Below, in pieces: positions 1-8,326 of a DNA stretch of 30,457 nt. The notes under the pieces are model-generated. The model saw only the letters and a program-made list of their open reading frames with translations. It ran no database searches and had not been told where the DNA came from. Position numbers and translations under genes: made by a program. The DNA is from CAZDCZ01 sp964504155 (GTDB taxonomy: Bacteria > Bacteroidota > Bacteroidia > Bacteroidales > UBA12077): positions 1 through 30,457 of the forward strand of contig CAZDCZ010000037.1 in the NCBI GenBank assembly GCA_964504155.1, read 5' to 3'. Numbering within the stretch: position 1 is the stretch's first letter; each line of letters begins with the position of its first letter.

Positions 1-46
1 TGACAGATATATCTTTTTTCCTTTTTAGACTTGCTAAGATTTATGC

Positions 47-205
47 TTAATCCACCATAATTTTCTGCTGACCCATTATATTTCGTTCATCAAGATAAAT
101 ATGTACTTCCTTATCTTGAATATCTAAACGAATGATTTCGAAATAATCAAAGATTTCTGAGGGAAGAATTAAGCGAATTAAATCATTAAAATAAGTGGTG
201 TCCAA
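47..205 (-). pseudogene. Remnant of ISAon1-like transposase N-terminal ORF
   Basis: An open frame of 52 codons begins at a TTG (203-205) and stops at 47-49. Its translation opens LDTTYFNDLIRLILPSEIFD and continues with a VHIYLDERN segment, which I recognise as the start of the small N-terminal ORF of ISAon1-family elements of Bacteroidota; intact copies usually begin MDT and run about 110-120 residues. Here the usual ATG has become TTG and the frame stops after about half the expected length. The bases between 1 and 46 stay open in another frame, but I do not recognise that translation. No catalytic DDE part is in the window; it could lie beyond the left edge. Family assignment is from memory of the motif, so confidence is moderate. 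Confidence 0.5.
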
Positions 206-313
206 TTTGAAAAATATAAGTTCTTAAAAAAAACAAAGATTATTATTTTTTATCAGATCCTCAACTTTTCAATCTGATCCTTATTTTTTGTATTTCTATG
301 AACCAGAGATAGT

Positions 314-350
314 TAAGAAAAAAAGGATTAGTATTTCTGCTAATCCTTTT
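314..350 (-). terminator. Rho-independent terminator of the tRNA
   Basis: An 11-bp perfect stem pairs 321-331 with 340-350 around an 8-base loop. Read on the minus strand it is followed by a run of T (complement of the A run at 318-324). It lies 6 bases past the tRNA 3' end and fits a terminator for that transcript. Confidence 0.8.
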
Positions 351-356
351 AATTTG

Positions 357-430
357 TGGGCCCACCTGGGCTCGAACCAGGGACCACCTGATTATGAGTC
401 AGGTGCTCTAACCAACTGAGCTATGGGCCC
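357..430 (-). tRNA. tRNA with CAT anticodon (tRNA-Ile2 or elongator tRNA-Met)
   Basis: Read on the minus strand, the 74-base gene folds into a full cloverleaf. The 7-bp acceptor stem pairs GGGCCCA with TGGGCCC. There is a D arm with AGCTCAGTTGGTTAGAGC and a 5-bp anticodon stem CCTGA/TCAGG holding the loop CTCATAA (anticodon CAT). The T arm has GGTTCGAGCC. The discriminator base is A and CCA is not encoded. A CAT anticodon can mean initiator Met, elongator Met or the lysidine-modified Ile2. The C1-A72 mismatch of bacterial initiators is absent. The C4-G69 and C5-G68 pairs resemble known TilS determinants, so I lean slightly to Ile2, but sequence inspection alone does not settle this. Confidence 0.93.
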
Positions 431-562
431 TAATTATCTTTCAATAATTTCGGATTGCAATATTACGTAAATGTTGGTAATTACACAATGTTTTTAAAGA
501 ATATTTTACGTTTTTTTGTTTTTTTATTCTTGTAAGGTTCAAGTGAGTTTAATAAATGTGAT

Positions 563-1168
563 TTATAATTGGTTTAGTAGATTAATTATTAAGTTTCCTG
601 CCTTATTAATATTCTCTCCATATACAAATATTCCATCTTTATGGCCTTCTAATATAATTATACCCAAAGAATTGTCTGATGATTTAATTATCTCTTCTAA
701 TTCTTTAGCAAGAGCAGATGTCCCAAATTCAGCATTCTTAGAAGTGGTAGGATATTTATGTAAAAAATATTTCCATAAATTGTAGTTGTGAATATGAATT
801 ACTGAATTAATAGTATTATTCGATGTATAAAATACTGCGTGACTTAACGATTCTGATGATGCTTTTATCGGGCCTTCGCAATCTACAGAATTGTTGGCAA
901 TATTTGAATTAAAGACTCTGGCGTAGTGTTCTTTTTTTAATAATGATAAATTTCCTGAGGTCGAGCCGGTAATAAAAAACGACGATAAATTTGCTTCTCT
1001 TATGCTTATATTCCCAAAACCTATTCCATTGTTTAGTGCCCCAATTAAATTTAACTTATATAATTTATTACGCCATTTATTTAAATCATTAAATATTTTA
1101 TCGGGAATATTTATAAATTTATTTTCCCAATGAATATCAAATTTTATATATCCTTCTAACTTATTCAT
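563..1168 (-). CDS. Class II aldolase/adducin-family protein, probably acting on methylthioribulose-1-phosphate
   Basis: This 201-residue soluble protein has the class II aldolase fold signatures: GNIS near residue 52, TGSTSG at 67-72, SSE at 104-106, HIH at 125-127 and EGHKDG at 175-180. E106, H125, H127 and H176 match the spacing of the catalytic Glu and the three zinc-binding His of L-fuculose-phosphate aldolase relatives. The family includes both MtnB (methylthioribulose-1-phosphate dehydratase) and aldolases that split methylthio- or 5-deoxy-ribulose-1-phosphate into dihydroxyacetone phosphate and an aldehyde. Its start overlaps the end of mtnA by 8 bases, so the two are co-translated and this enzyme should use the MtnA product. 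No mtnC, mtnD or mtnE follows, which leaves dehydratase versus aldolase open. Family is sure; exact reaction is inferred. Confidence 0.8.
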   Translation of the reverse strand: MNKLEGYIKFDIHWENKFINIPDKIFNDLNKWRNKLYKLNLIGALNNGIGFGNISIREANLSSFFITGSTSGNLSLLKKEHYARVFNSNIANNSVDCEGPIKASSESLSHAVFYTSNNTINSVIHIHNYNLWKYFLHKYPTTSKNAEFGTSALAKELEEIIKSSDNSLGIIILEGHKDGIFVYGENINKAGNLIINLLNQL

Positions 1169-2264
1169 TTTTTGCTAATGTTTTTGTTATATTGTTTTTA
1201 TTGGCTTTACAAATTCCTTTTTCTGTAATTAATGCTGTAACATATTTTGCCGGAGTAATGTCAAAACCATAATTAAGAGCATTGCTATTTTGTGGAGTAA
1301 CTAGTACTTTCGTGATTTTGTTATTGTATAATCCTTCCATATATTTTACTTCATCGCTGTTGCGTTCTTCAATTGGTATTTCTGTAATTCCATCAGAAAT
1401 ATCTGGGTCGATAGTAGATGTTGGTAAAGCTACATAAAAAGGAATATTATTATCAAAAGCCGCCAGTGCTTTTAAATAAGTTCCTATTTTGTTTGCTACA
1501 TCGCCGGTAATAGTTGTTCTGTCGCTTCCTACAATAACCAAATCAACCATGCCTTTTTGCATTAGTAATCCGCCTGTATTATCGCTTATTATAGTGTGTG
1601 GTATATTGTTTTGTTCTAGTTCCCATGCTGTTAGTTTTCCTCCTTGGTTTCGTGGTCGGGTTTCGTCAACCCAAACATGAACATTTATACCTTTTTCTTT
1701 TGCTTTATATATTGGTGCAGTGGCAGTGCCATAATCTATACAGGCAAGCCATCCTGCGTTACAGTGTGTAAGTATATTAATGGTTTTATTGTTGTTTTTT
1801 TTATAAATGTCTTCTATTATTTTTACTCCATATTCTCCTATTTTCTTGCTTGCTAATATTTCTTTTTCTTTTAGTTTATTTGCTAATTCAAGAGCAATAT
1901 TGATTTTTTCTTTGTTAGATTTTAACGAAATAATATTTCTGGTAATTAAATCAACGGCATATTCTAAATTAACAGCTGTTGGCCGTGCCGATTTTAAATA
2001 CTTTGCAAATTGTATTATTTTATTATTCGATAAATTGTCTTTTGAATTCAAAATACCTAAATACATTCCATAAGCAGCTGTAACGCCAATTAATGGAGCT
2101 CCTCTAACAAGCATTTCTCTAATTGCATAAAATACATCATCAATAGTTTTTAAGTCAACAATTTTTAGTTCAAAGGGCAATGCTCGTTGATCTATTATTT
2201 GTACGATGTTGCAATTATTTTCTTTGAGCCATATTGTATGAAATTGTTTTTTGTTAATTAGCAT
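1161..2264 (-). CDS. mtnA: S-methyl-5-thioribose-1-phosphate isomerase
   Basis: This 367-residue enzyme of the eIF2B-like isomerase family converts 5-methylthioribose-1-phosphate to methylthioribulose-1-phosphate in recycling of methylthioadenosine, a by-product of polyamine and other SAM-dependent reactions. Conserved pieces are RGAPLIGVTAAYG at 54-66, HCNAGWLA at 167-174, the DETRPRNQG segment at 200-208 and GSDR at 246-249 followed by TGDVANKIGTY. Cys168 and Asp248 correspond to the catalytic Cys160 and Asp240 of the Bacillus subtilis enzyme, with the same offset of 8 for both. It is the first gene of a two-gene minus-strand unit with the class II aldolase. Length and motifs are typical. 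Some family members also isomerise 5-deoxyribose-1-phosphate, so that substrate is possible too. Confidence 0.95.
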   Translation of the reverse strand: MLINKKQFHTIWLKENNCNIVQIIDQRALPFELKIVDLKTIDDVFYAIREMLVRGAPLIGVTAAYGMYLGILNSKDNLSNNKIIQFAKYLKSARPTAVNLEYAVDLITRNIISLKSNKEKINIALELANKLKEKEILASKKIGEYGVKIIEDIYKKNNNKTINILTHCNAGWLACIDYGTATAPIYKAKEKGINVHVWVDETRPRNQGGKLTAWELEQNNIPHTIISDNTGGLLMQKGMVDLVIVGSDRTTITGDVANKIGTYLKALAAFDNNIPFYVALPTSTIDPDISDGITEIPIEERNSDEVKYMEGLYNNKITKVLVTPQNSNALNYGFDITPAKYVTALITEKGICKANKNNITKTLAKNE

Positions 2265-2282
2265 AATAAAATTTTATATTTG
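2250..2282 (+). promoter_or_regulatory. Bacteroidota-type promoter for the HAD phosphatase gene
   Basis: TTTG at 2250-2253, a 21-base spacer and TATATTTG at 2275-2282 match the Bacteroidota consensus of a -33 TTTG and a -7 TAnnTTTG with about 19-21 bases between. The start codon at 2334 lies about 50 bases downstream. The -33 part sits inside the first codons of the divergent mtnA gene (ATG at 2262-2264). Confidence 0.6.
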
Positions 2283-2333
2283 TGTTTTCTAAATAAACCG
2301 TTGTGAACTTTTTATTGTAAAATTAAGTATTTT

Positions 2334-2975
2334 ATGTCGATACAAGATACCAAAAAAATTAAAAACATAATTTTCGACCTTGGAGGAGTTATATTAAATA
2401 TCGATTCGCAAAAAGCTATTAATGCCATGATAGATTTGGGATTTGATGATTTTGATAAGTCATATACTTTGGCAAAGCAAAATAAATTGTTCGATAATCT
2501 CGAGAAGGGGATTATTTCTCCCGATAATTTTAGAGACGAAATAAAACGAAATATTAAAAATCAAGTTTCCAATAATCAAATAGATGAAGCTTGGGGCAAA
2601 ATGTTGTTAGATTTCCCGAAAGAAAGAATCAATTTGCTTCAAAAACTAAAAACAAAATATAGATTATTTCTTCTGAGTAATACAAATGTTATTCATTATA
2701 ATATTTACGATAATGAGCTTTATAAAGGTTTCGGAATTCATTTATCCGACTTATTCGAGAAAGCTTATTATTCGCACGAAATAGGAATGCGTAAACCCGA
2801 TATTAAGTGTTTTAGGTATGTTATAGATGATAGTAAATTAATGCCTAATGAAACATTATTTATCGACGATTCAATAATAAATATCGAGAGTGCTAACGAA
2901 ATAGGATTAAAAACAATTCATTTCGATTTGAGTAAAAACCAGAATCTGAATATGGTATTAAGAGGATTTGAATAA
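2334..2975 (+). CDS. HAD-superfamily hydrolase, subfamily IA (YihX-like phosphatase)
   Basis: This 213-residue protein has the four HAD motifs in order. The nucleophile Asp15 is in FDLGGVI (motif I, with Gly at the +2 position as in the YihX branch). SNTN lies near residue 116 (motif II), a Lys in RKPD near 158 (motif III), and FIDDS near 181 (motif IV). The helical cap lies between motifs I and II, which is subfamily IA, variant 3. Related proteins dephosphorylate small sugar phosphates such as glucose-1-phosphate, but the substrate cannot be read from the sequence. It is divergent from mtnA and converges with the SPOR gene, overlapping it by 18 bases at the 3' ends. A role in clearing phosphate esters near the mtnA-aldolase pair is possible but unproven. 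Confidence 0.85.
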   Translation: MSIQDTKKIKNIIFDLGGVILNIDSQKAINAMIDLGFDDFDKSYTLAKQNKLFDNLEKGIISPDNFRDEIKRNIKNQVSNNQIDEAWGKMLLDFPKERINLLQKLKTKYRLFLLSNTNVIHYNIYDNELYKGFGIHLSDLFEKAYYSHEIGMRKPDIKCFRYVIDDSKLMPNETLFIDDSIINIESANEIGLKTIHFDLSKNQNLNMVLRGFE

Positions 2976-3980
2976 CCAAACAGATTTAAGATCTCTTTTA
3001 GCACGAATTTTATATAGTTCTTTTAGGGCTTCTGCTTCATTAGTAAACGATTTTATCGATATCCTAAACAGATTATTATCGAAAGAAATAATTTCTGAAG
3101 AATAGCCTTTTGTTGTTAATATTGATGCAAATTTCTTTGCATTTTTTTCAGATCTAAAACTTCCGGCTATAATATAATATTTAGTATAATTATTTTTTTT
3201 GTTTAGTGTGTCGTTCTGTTTTTCTTGATAAAACAAAGCTGCTCTTTTAATTGTGGTACTATCTAAAGTAGAGTTGATTTTTTTCTTAAGAGTGTCGTTT
3301 TTAATTAAACTGTCGGCAATAGATATTATTTCCGATGTATTTTTATTTGTCGAATTAATATTCTCTGTATTCTTCGAAAATAGTTTATTAATAGTATTAT
3401 CTAAATACGATGTGTAGAAAGCAAAGTAAACAAGAATTAAAACAAGAATAACTATGGGAGATGTAATAAGGATAATGTTCTTTAGTTTATTCGTTTTTTT
3501 TGCATTATTTACAATTGGTGTTTTTATCGACGATTTTTGTATTTCGGGTTTGTCTTTTGTTATTGTGCGAAGGGTAATTTCTTGTAAACCAAATAATTCT
3601 GACGATAGATTGATGTTCTTTTCTTGTTTGAAATTAATTTTATTCTCAGAGTCAATGTAAAGAAGGCCAAGCCCTTCTAATTTTACCTCTTCTTTGTTTT
3701 TAAGTTTAAATTTTATTTCCGAAGTAAAATTATCAATTTTCTTTTGAGCATCTTTTTTTGAGCTTTCTTCTTTTTGAACAATAAAATTTAAAAGTATATC
3801 GTCATCATAATTAATATCGGGATTAAAACTAATAATTTTCGATGGTGGCAGAAATTTATTTGACAGTTTATCAATATTTGCCGATTGATGTTTTAAAATA
3901 AATTGACCAAAACCTGAAATAATTAATGTATTATTTAGTTGTAATAATTCTGATATGTATAAAGATATTTTCAAAATCAT
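2958..3980 (-). CDS. HU-like/SPOR-domain membrane protein
   Basis: I place the start at ATG 3978-3980, giving 340 residues that open MILKISLYISELL. An upstream in-frame ATG at 4028 would add 16 residues unlike the family's usual start. Residues 1-44 and about 55-120 resemble the two HU-like (CCDC81-type) domains found in Bacteroidota SPOR proteins, with the hallmark SGFGQF and the EGLGLLY segment. A single transmembrane helix covers about 169-191. A linker rich in Asn, Thr and Ser follows, then a C-terminal SPOR domain (about 267-340, starting YYIIAGSF). SPOR domains bind denuded glycan strands at division sites, so the C-terminus should face the periplasm with the HU-like part in the cytoplasm. 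It stands alone on the minus strand. Domain calls are from motif recognition. Confidence 0.8.
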   Translation of the reverse strand: MILKISLYISELLQLNNTLIISGFGQFILKHQSANIDKLSNKFLPPSKIISFNPDINYDDDILLNFIVQKEESSKKDAQKKIDNFTSEIKFKLKNKEEVKLEGLGLLYIDSENKINFKQEKNINLSSELFGLQEITLRTITKDKPEIQKSSIKTPIVNNAKKTNKLKNIILITSPIVILVLILVYFAFYTSYLDNTINKLFSKNTENINSTNKNTSEIISIADSLIKNDTLKKKINSTLDSTTIKRAALFYQEKQNDTLNKKNNYTKYYIIAGSFRSEKNAKKFASILTTKGYSSEIISFDNNLFRISIKSFTNEAEALKELYKIRAKRDLKSVWLFKSS

Positions 3981-4158
3981 AGTTTTTATATTCTGAAACA
4001 AATATATAGAAAATATTTTGTCTGTCAATAGCTAATGGTAGTAATGATGTTTATATGACAATTAGTTTTTATAAATTAGTTTTAATAGTTTCTTTATATA
4101 AATATAAAAATATATATTTATCTGTTAAATATTTTTATCAATAGTTTATTTATAATTT

Positions 4159-5199
4159 ATGAAAAAGACGATTTTAGTAACTGGTGGTACCGGGTATATT
4201 GGTTCGCATACTAGTGTAGAATTAATTAATGCCGGATATGATATTGTAATTATAGATAATCTTTCAAATTCTGAAAAGTTTATTCTCGACAGAATAGAAA
4301 AAATTACAGGATATAAACCAAAATTTGAACAGTTTGATTTATGTGATAAAGATAAACTATGTGAATTTTTTAAGAGATATAATAATATTTTTGCTGTTGT
4401 TCATTTTGCTGCTTACAAAGCCGTAGGAGAGTCTGTAAAAAAGCCATTAAAATATTACAGAAATAATTTATTGTCATTAATAAATTTGCTCGATGAAATG
4501 AAAAATAATAATGTAAGGAATTTGGTGTTTTCTTCATCGTGTACAGTATATGGTCAGCCCGACAAATTGCCTGTTGACGAACATGCTCCCATAAAAAAAG
4601 CAAATTCTCCTTATGGAAATACTAAACAAATTGCCGAAGAAATAATTCAGGATACAATAAATAGCGATAAAAACATAAACACAATTTCTTTACGATATTT
4701 TAATCCTATTGGGGCTCATGAATCTGCCCTTATTGGGGAATTACCTATTGGTGTTCCTAATAATTTAGTCCCATTTATTACACAAACAGCTATTGGCTTA
4801 CGCGATGAGCTAAAAATTTTCGGAACCGATTATAATACCACAGATGGCTCTGCAATACGCGATTATATTAATGTTGTTGATTTAGCTAAAGCACATGTAG
4901 TGTCAATAAATAGATTAATAGAAAAGAAAAACTTAAATAATTTTGAAGTATTTAATCTTGGAACAGGAAAAGGATCATCTGTATTAGAAATGGTGAATTC
5001 TTTCGAAGATGTAACAAATATTAAGTTAAAATATAAAATTGTAAATCGTCGCCCGGGGGATGTAGAAGCTGTTTATGCCGATACAAAATATGCAAATGAT
5101 ATATTAGGGTGGAAAGCTGAAAAAAATTTAAAAGAAACATTATTATCGGCATGGAATTGGGAAAAGAATACAGAAAAAATAAATAGAATATTAAATTAA
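4159..5199 (+). CDS. galE: UDP-glucose 4-epimerase
   Basis: This 346-residue extended short-chain dehydrogenase/reductase interconverts UDP-glucose and UDP-galactose (possibly also the N-acetyl forms) for the Leloir pathway and surface glycan synthesis. The NAD-binding GGTGYIGSH is at 9-17, Asp33 ends the second strand to bind the adenosine ribose, SSSCTVYG is at 125-132 with catalytic Ser127, and the Tyr152-x3-Lys156 pair is in YGNTK. NLGTGKGSSVLE and RRPGDVEAVYAD near the C-terminus are typical of GalE. Length matches the family (about 340). It is followed after a 167-base gap by rfbB in the same direction, and both feed nucleotide sugars to polysaccharide assembly. The start is the only plausible one. 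Confidence 0.93.
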   Translation: MKKTILVTGGTGYIGSHTSVELINAGYDIVIIDNLSNSEKFILDRIEKITGYKPKFEQFDLCDKDKLCEFFKRYNNIFAVVHFAAYKAVGESVKKPLKYYRNNLLSLINLLDEMKNNNVRNLVFSSSCTVYGQPDKLPVDEHAPIKKANSPYGNTKQIAEEIIQDTINSDKNINTISLRYFNPIGAHESALIGELPIGVPNNLVPFITQTAIGLRDELKIFGTDYNTTDGSAIRDYINVVDLAKAHVVSINRLIEKKNLNNFEVFNLGTGKGSSVLEMVNSFEDVTNIKLKYKIVNRRPGDVEAVYADTKYANDILGWKAEKNLKETLLSAWNWEKNTEKINRILN

Positions 5200-5366
5200 T
5201 AAGCAATGAAATATTTATTTACTAACATTCACTATCAAGGACATGAATATAATCACGAAATTAGTTTGGAACAGACTATGAATGTTCAATGGAATTAGAA
5301 AAATATATTTTTAATTTTTAAATTATAATTAATAGAAAAATATAACCTTAAGTAATATTTATTCGA

Positions 5367-6422
5367 ATGAAAAAAACATTATTAGTAACAGGTGGCGCAG
5401 GATTTATTGGGTCGCATGTAGTTCGGTTATTAGTAAATAAATATTCTGACTATAAAATAGTAAATCTCGATAAACTTACTTATGCCGGGAACTTAGAAAA
5501 TTTAAACGATATTGAGAAATTACCAAATTACGAATTTGTAAAAGGTGATATTGTCGATAAAGATTTTATGTGTCAACTTTTCGAGAAATATAAATTCGAT
5601 GGAGTAATTCATCTTGCTGCCGAGTCGCATGTCGATAGGTCTATTGCTAATCCTAATGAATTTATTAATACTAATATTGTTGGTACTATTAATTTGTTAA
5701 ATGCTGCAAGAAATATTTGGAAAGATAATTTTGCCGATAAATTATTTTATCACATCTCAACCGACGAAGTGTATGGTTCTCTCGGTAACAAAGGTCTGTT
5801 TACAGAAACTACATCCTACGATCCAAGAAGCCCATATTCTGCATCAAAAGCAAGCTCCGATCATTTAGTTAGAGCATTTTATCATACTTACGGTATGCCA
5901 ATAGTTATTTCTAATTGCTCGAATAATTATGGTCCTAATCAATTTCCCGAGAAACTTATACCTTTAGTAATAAATAATATTAAGAAGAATAAACAAATTC
6001 CGGTTTATGGTAAAGGAGAAAATATTCGCGATTGGTTATATGTCGAAGATCATGCTAATGCTATCGATTTAATTTTTCATAAGGGGAAACTTGGAGAAAC
6101 ATATAATATTGGAGGAAATAATGAATGGCAAAATATTCAACTTATTAAAAAGATGTGCGAGATATTAGATAATAAACTGAATAGAGAAAAAGGAGAATCG
6201 GAGAAACTTATTTCTTTTGTTAAAGATCGTGCCGGACACGATTTGAGATATGCTATCGATTCAACAAAAATTCAGAAAGAACTAGGATGGAAACCATCAT
6301 TACAGTTTGAAGAGGGAATAGAAAAAACTATAGAATGGTATTTAGAAAACCAAGAATGGCTAAATAATATTCTTACCGGTGAATACGAGAAATATTATAA
6401 AACTCAATATGTAAACCGATGA
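5367..6422 (+). CDS. rfbB: dTDP-glucose 4,6-dehydratase
   Basis: This 351-residue protein of the extended SDR family converts dTDP-glucose to dTDP-4-keto-6-deoxyglucose, the branch point for rhamnose and other 6-deoxy sugars of O-antigen and capsule. The NAD-binding GGAGFIGSH is at 9-17. Thr132-Asp133-Glu134 in STDEVYG supply the acid/base residues for dehydration and distinguish it from GalE, and Tyr157-x3-Lys161 completes the active site. The NYGPNQFPEKLIPL and RDWLYVEDH segments are diagnostic for RmlB. rfbA, rfbC and rfbD are not in the window, so the other steps must lie elsewhere. It ends 12 bases before a strong bidirectional terminator shared with glmS. Confidence 0.94.
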   Translation: MKKTLLVTGGAGFIGSHVVRLLVNKYSDYKIVNLDKLTYAGNLENLNDIEKLPNYEFVKGDIVDKDFMCQLFEKYKFDGVIHLAAESHVDRSIANPNEFINTNIVGTINLLNAARNIWKDNFADKLFYHISTDEVYGSLGNKGLFTETTSYDPRSPYSASKASSDHLVRAFYHTYGMPIVISNCSNNYGPNQFPEKLIPLVINNIKKNKQIPVYGKGENIRDWLYVEDHANAIDLIFHKGKLGETYNIGGNNEWQNIQLIKKMCEILDNKLNREKGESEKLISFVKDRAGHDLRYAIDSTKIQKELGWKPSLQFEEGIEKTIEWYLENQEWLNNILTGEYEKYYKTQYVNR

Positions 6423-6433
6423 TAAATTGATAT

Positions 6434-6471
6434 AAAAAAACTCGCAAACATAAATATTTGCGAGTTTTTTT
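6434..6471. terminator. Bidirectional Rho-independent terminator between rfbB and glmS
   Basis: A perfect 14-bp stem pairs 6435-6448 with 6457-6470 around an 8-base loop. The GC core is CTCGCAAA/TTTGCGAG, flanked by A tracts on the left and T tracts on the right, so it can terminate both the plus-strand rfbB and the minus-strand glmS transcripts that converge here. Confidence 0.88.
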
Positions 6472-6485
6472 ATAAGTATATCTTT

Positions 6486-8324
6486 TTATTCTACCGTAAC
6501 CGATTTTGCTAAATTTCGTGGTTGATCGACATTGCAATTTCGTAATACTGCAATATGATATGATAAAATTTGTAAAGGAACTACTGTTAATAATGCAGCA
6601 AGTTCTTTGTCGGCTTTTGGAACTTCCATAACATAGTCGGCCATATTTTTAATTATAGTATCTCCTTCGGTAACTACAGCAATAACAATTCCTTTTCTAG
6701 CTTTAACTTCTTGTATATTTGTTACAATTTTTTCGTACGATTCGTCTTGAGTAGCAATTACTACAACCGGCATATTTTCGTCGATTAAAGCAATTGGTCC
6801 GTGTTTCATTTCTGCTGCGGGATATCCTTCAGCATGGATATACGATATCTCTTTAAGTTTTAGTGCACCCTCTAATGCTACAGGGAAAAATGGGCCTCGA
6901 CCTAAATAAAGAAAATTAGTAGCATCTTTAAATAACTTACTGATATTAAGAAAATCTTTATTTTGGGAAAGAATTTTTTCTATTTTTGCAGGGACATCAT
7001 ATAATTCAGAAATCAATTCTTCGTAATATTCCTGGGTAATAGTATTTCTTTTTCTTCCAAGAATCATAGCTATCATAGCAAGAACTGTAACCTGGGCAGT
7101 AAATGCTTTTGTAGAGGCTACTCCAATTTCCGGTCCGGCATGAGTGTAAACTCCTCCATCGGTCTCGCGAGGAATACTAGAACCAACAACATTACATATT
7201 CCAAGAACAAGTGCTCCGGCTCGTTTTGCAAGTTTAATAGCAGCTAAAGAGTCAGCTGTTTCTCCACTTTGACTTATTGTAAGTATAATGTCGTCTTTGT
7301 GAATAATAGGATTTCTATATCTGAATTCCGATGCATATTCTACTTCAACAGGGATTCTTGCTAGTTCCTCAATTAAATATTCTCCAACCAAACCGGCATG
7401 CCAAGAAGTTCCGCAACCAATAATAATAATTCTTTTTGCATTTATTAATTGAGGTAAGACATTATATAATCCCCCAAGTTGAATTTCTTTTTTATCAGAT
7501 GATATTCTTCCACGGAAAGTGTCGAGTATTGATTTTGGTTGTTCAAATATTTCTTTCAACATAAAATGATCGTAACCATTTTTTTCAATATCTCCAATGT
7601 CAAGATCTACCTGTTGTACTTTAGGAGTAAGTTTGTCGTTCATAATGGTTTTCAGAACAAGCTCATTCTTACTTAAAATAGCAACATCGTTATCGTTTAA
7701 ATATATCACACTTTTTGTGTGTTCAACGATTGGTGCTGCGTCTGATGCAAGAAAATATTCTCCTTGACCAACACCTATAACTAACGGACTACCTTTTCTT
7801 GCAGCAATAAGTTTGTCGGTCTCATTTTTGCACATTATTACTAAACCGTAAGCTCCAATAACTTTTGTTAAAGCTAAACGTACAGCTATTTCGGCACTTA
7901 CTTTTCCTTTTAAATATATATATTCGATAAGATTAGCTAGAACTTCCGTATCTGTCTCAGTCTGAAATTTATATCCTCTACTTTCTAATTTCTTTTTTAA
8001 GCGATTATAATTTTCTATAATCCCGTTATGAATTAAAGTAAAATGTCCATTTTGCGAACAATGAGGATGAGCATTTATATCGTTTGGTTCTCCATGAGTA
8101 GCCCAACGTGTATGTCCAATGCCTATATTTCCCGAAGTGTCGAAATTTCTAGTGTAGTTTTCTAAATCAGAAACTTTACCTTTTTTCTTTAAAACTTTAA
8201 TTTCGTTTCCCGAAAGAAGAGAAACACCGGCAGAGTCATAACCTCTATATTCAAGTCGCTTTAAACCTGAAATTAATATTGGGTATGCTTGCTTATCGCC
8301 TATATATCCTACAATTCCACACAT
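6486..8324 (-). CDS. glmS: Glutamine-fructose-6-phosphate aminotransferase (isomerizing)
   Basis: This 612-residue enzyme makes glucosamine-6-phosphate from fructose-6-phosphate and glutamine, the committed step to UDP-GlcNAc for peptidoglycan and LPS. After Met removal, Cys2 of MCGIVGYIG is the N-terminal nucleophile of the class II glutaminase domain (about 1-220, with GHTRWATHG and HNGIIENY). Two SIS sugar-isomerase domains follow (about 290-420 and 460-600, with CGTSWHA, SQSGETADS and EGYPAAEMKHGP). The C-terminus ends in KSVTVE as expected. It starts 2 bases after the DUF4270 gene and is the last gene of a minus-strand unit that begins with the GT5-like gene. No glmS ribozyme is expected or seen, as the upstream sequence is coding. 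Confidence 0.97.
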   Translation of the reverse strand: MCGIVGYIGDKQAYPILISGLKRLEYRGYDSAGVSLLSGNEIKVLKKKGKVSDLENYTRNFDTSGNIGIGHTRWATHGEPNDINAHPHCSQNGHFTLIHNGIIENYNRLKKKLESRGYKFQTETDTEVLANLIEYIYLKGKVSAEIAVRLALTKVIGAYGLVIMCKNETDKLIAARKGSPLVIGVGQGEYFLASDAAPIVEHTKSVIYLNDNDVAILSKNELVLKTIMNDKLTPKVQQVDLDIGDIEKNGYDHFMLKEIFEQPKSILDTFRGRISSDKKEIQLGGLYNVLPQLINAKRIIIIGCGTSWHAGLVGEYLIEELARIPVEVEYASEFRYRNPIIHKDDIILTISQSGETADSLAAIKLAKRAGALVLGICNVVGSSIPRETDGGVYTHAGPEIGVASTKAFTAQVTVLAMIAMILGRKRNTITQEYYEELISELYDVPAKIEKILSQNKDFLNISKLFKDATNFLYLGRGPFFPVALEGALKLKEISYIHAEGYPAAEMKHGPIALIDENMPVVVIATQDESYEKIVTNIQEVKARKGIVIAVVTEGDTIIKNMADYVMEVPKADKELAALLTVVPLQILSYHIAVLRNCNVDQPRNLAKSVTVE

Positions 8325-8326
8325 AA

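Noticed and set aside
252..278. 7-bp hairpin (ATCAGAT/ATCTGAT) followed by a T-rich stretch
   Set aside because: The stem is A+T-rich, the loop is 13 bases and the T run starts several bases later, so it is a poor terminator; it may just be part of the IS remnant's upstream region.
4370..4603. Antisense open frame within galE
   Set aside because: It lies fully inside a well-conserved gene on the other strand and has no recognisable protein features.
5206..5298. A 30-codon frame in the gap between galE and rfbB
   Set aside because: It starts 7 bases after the galE stop and has a protein-like look (HYQGHEYNHEI), but it has no recognised kin, no ribosome site and is short enough to occur by chance.
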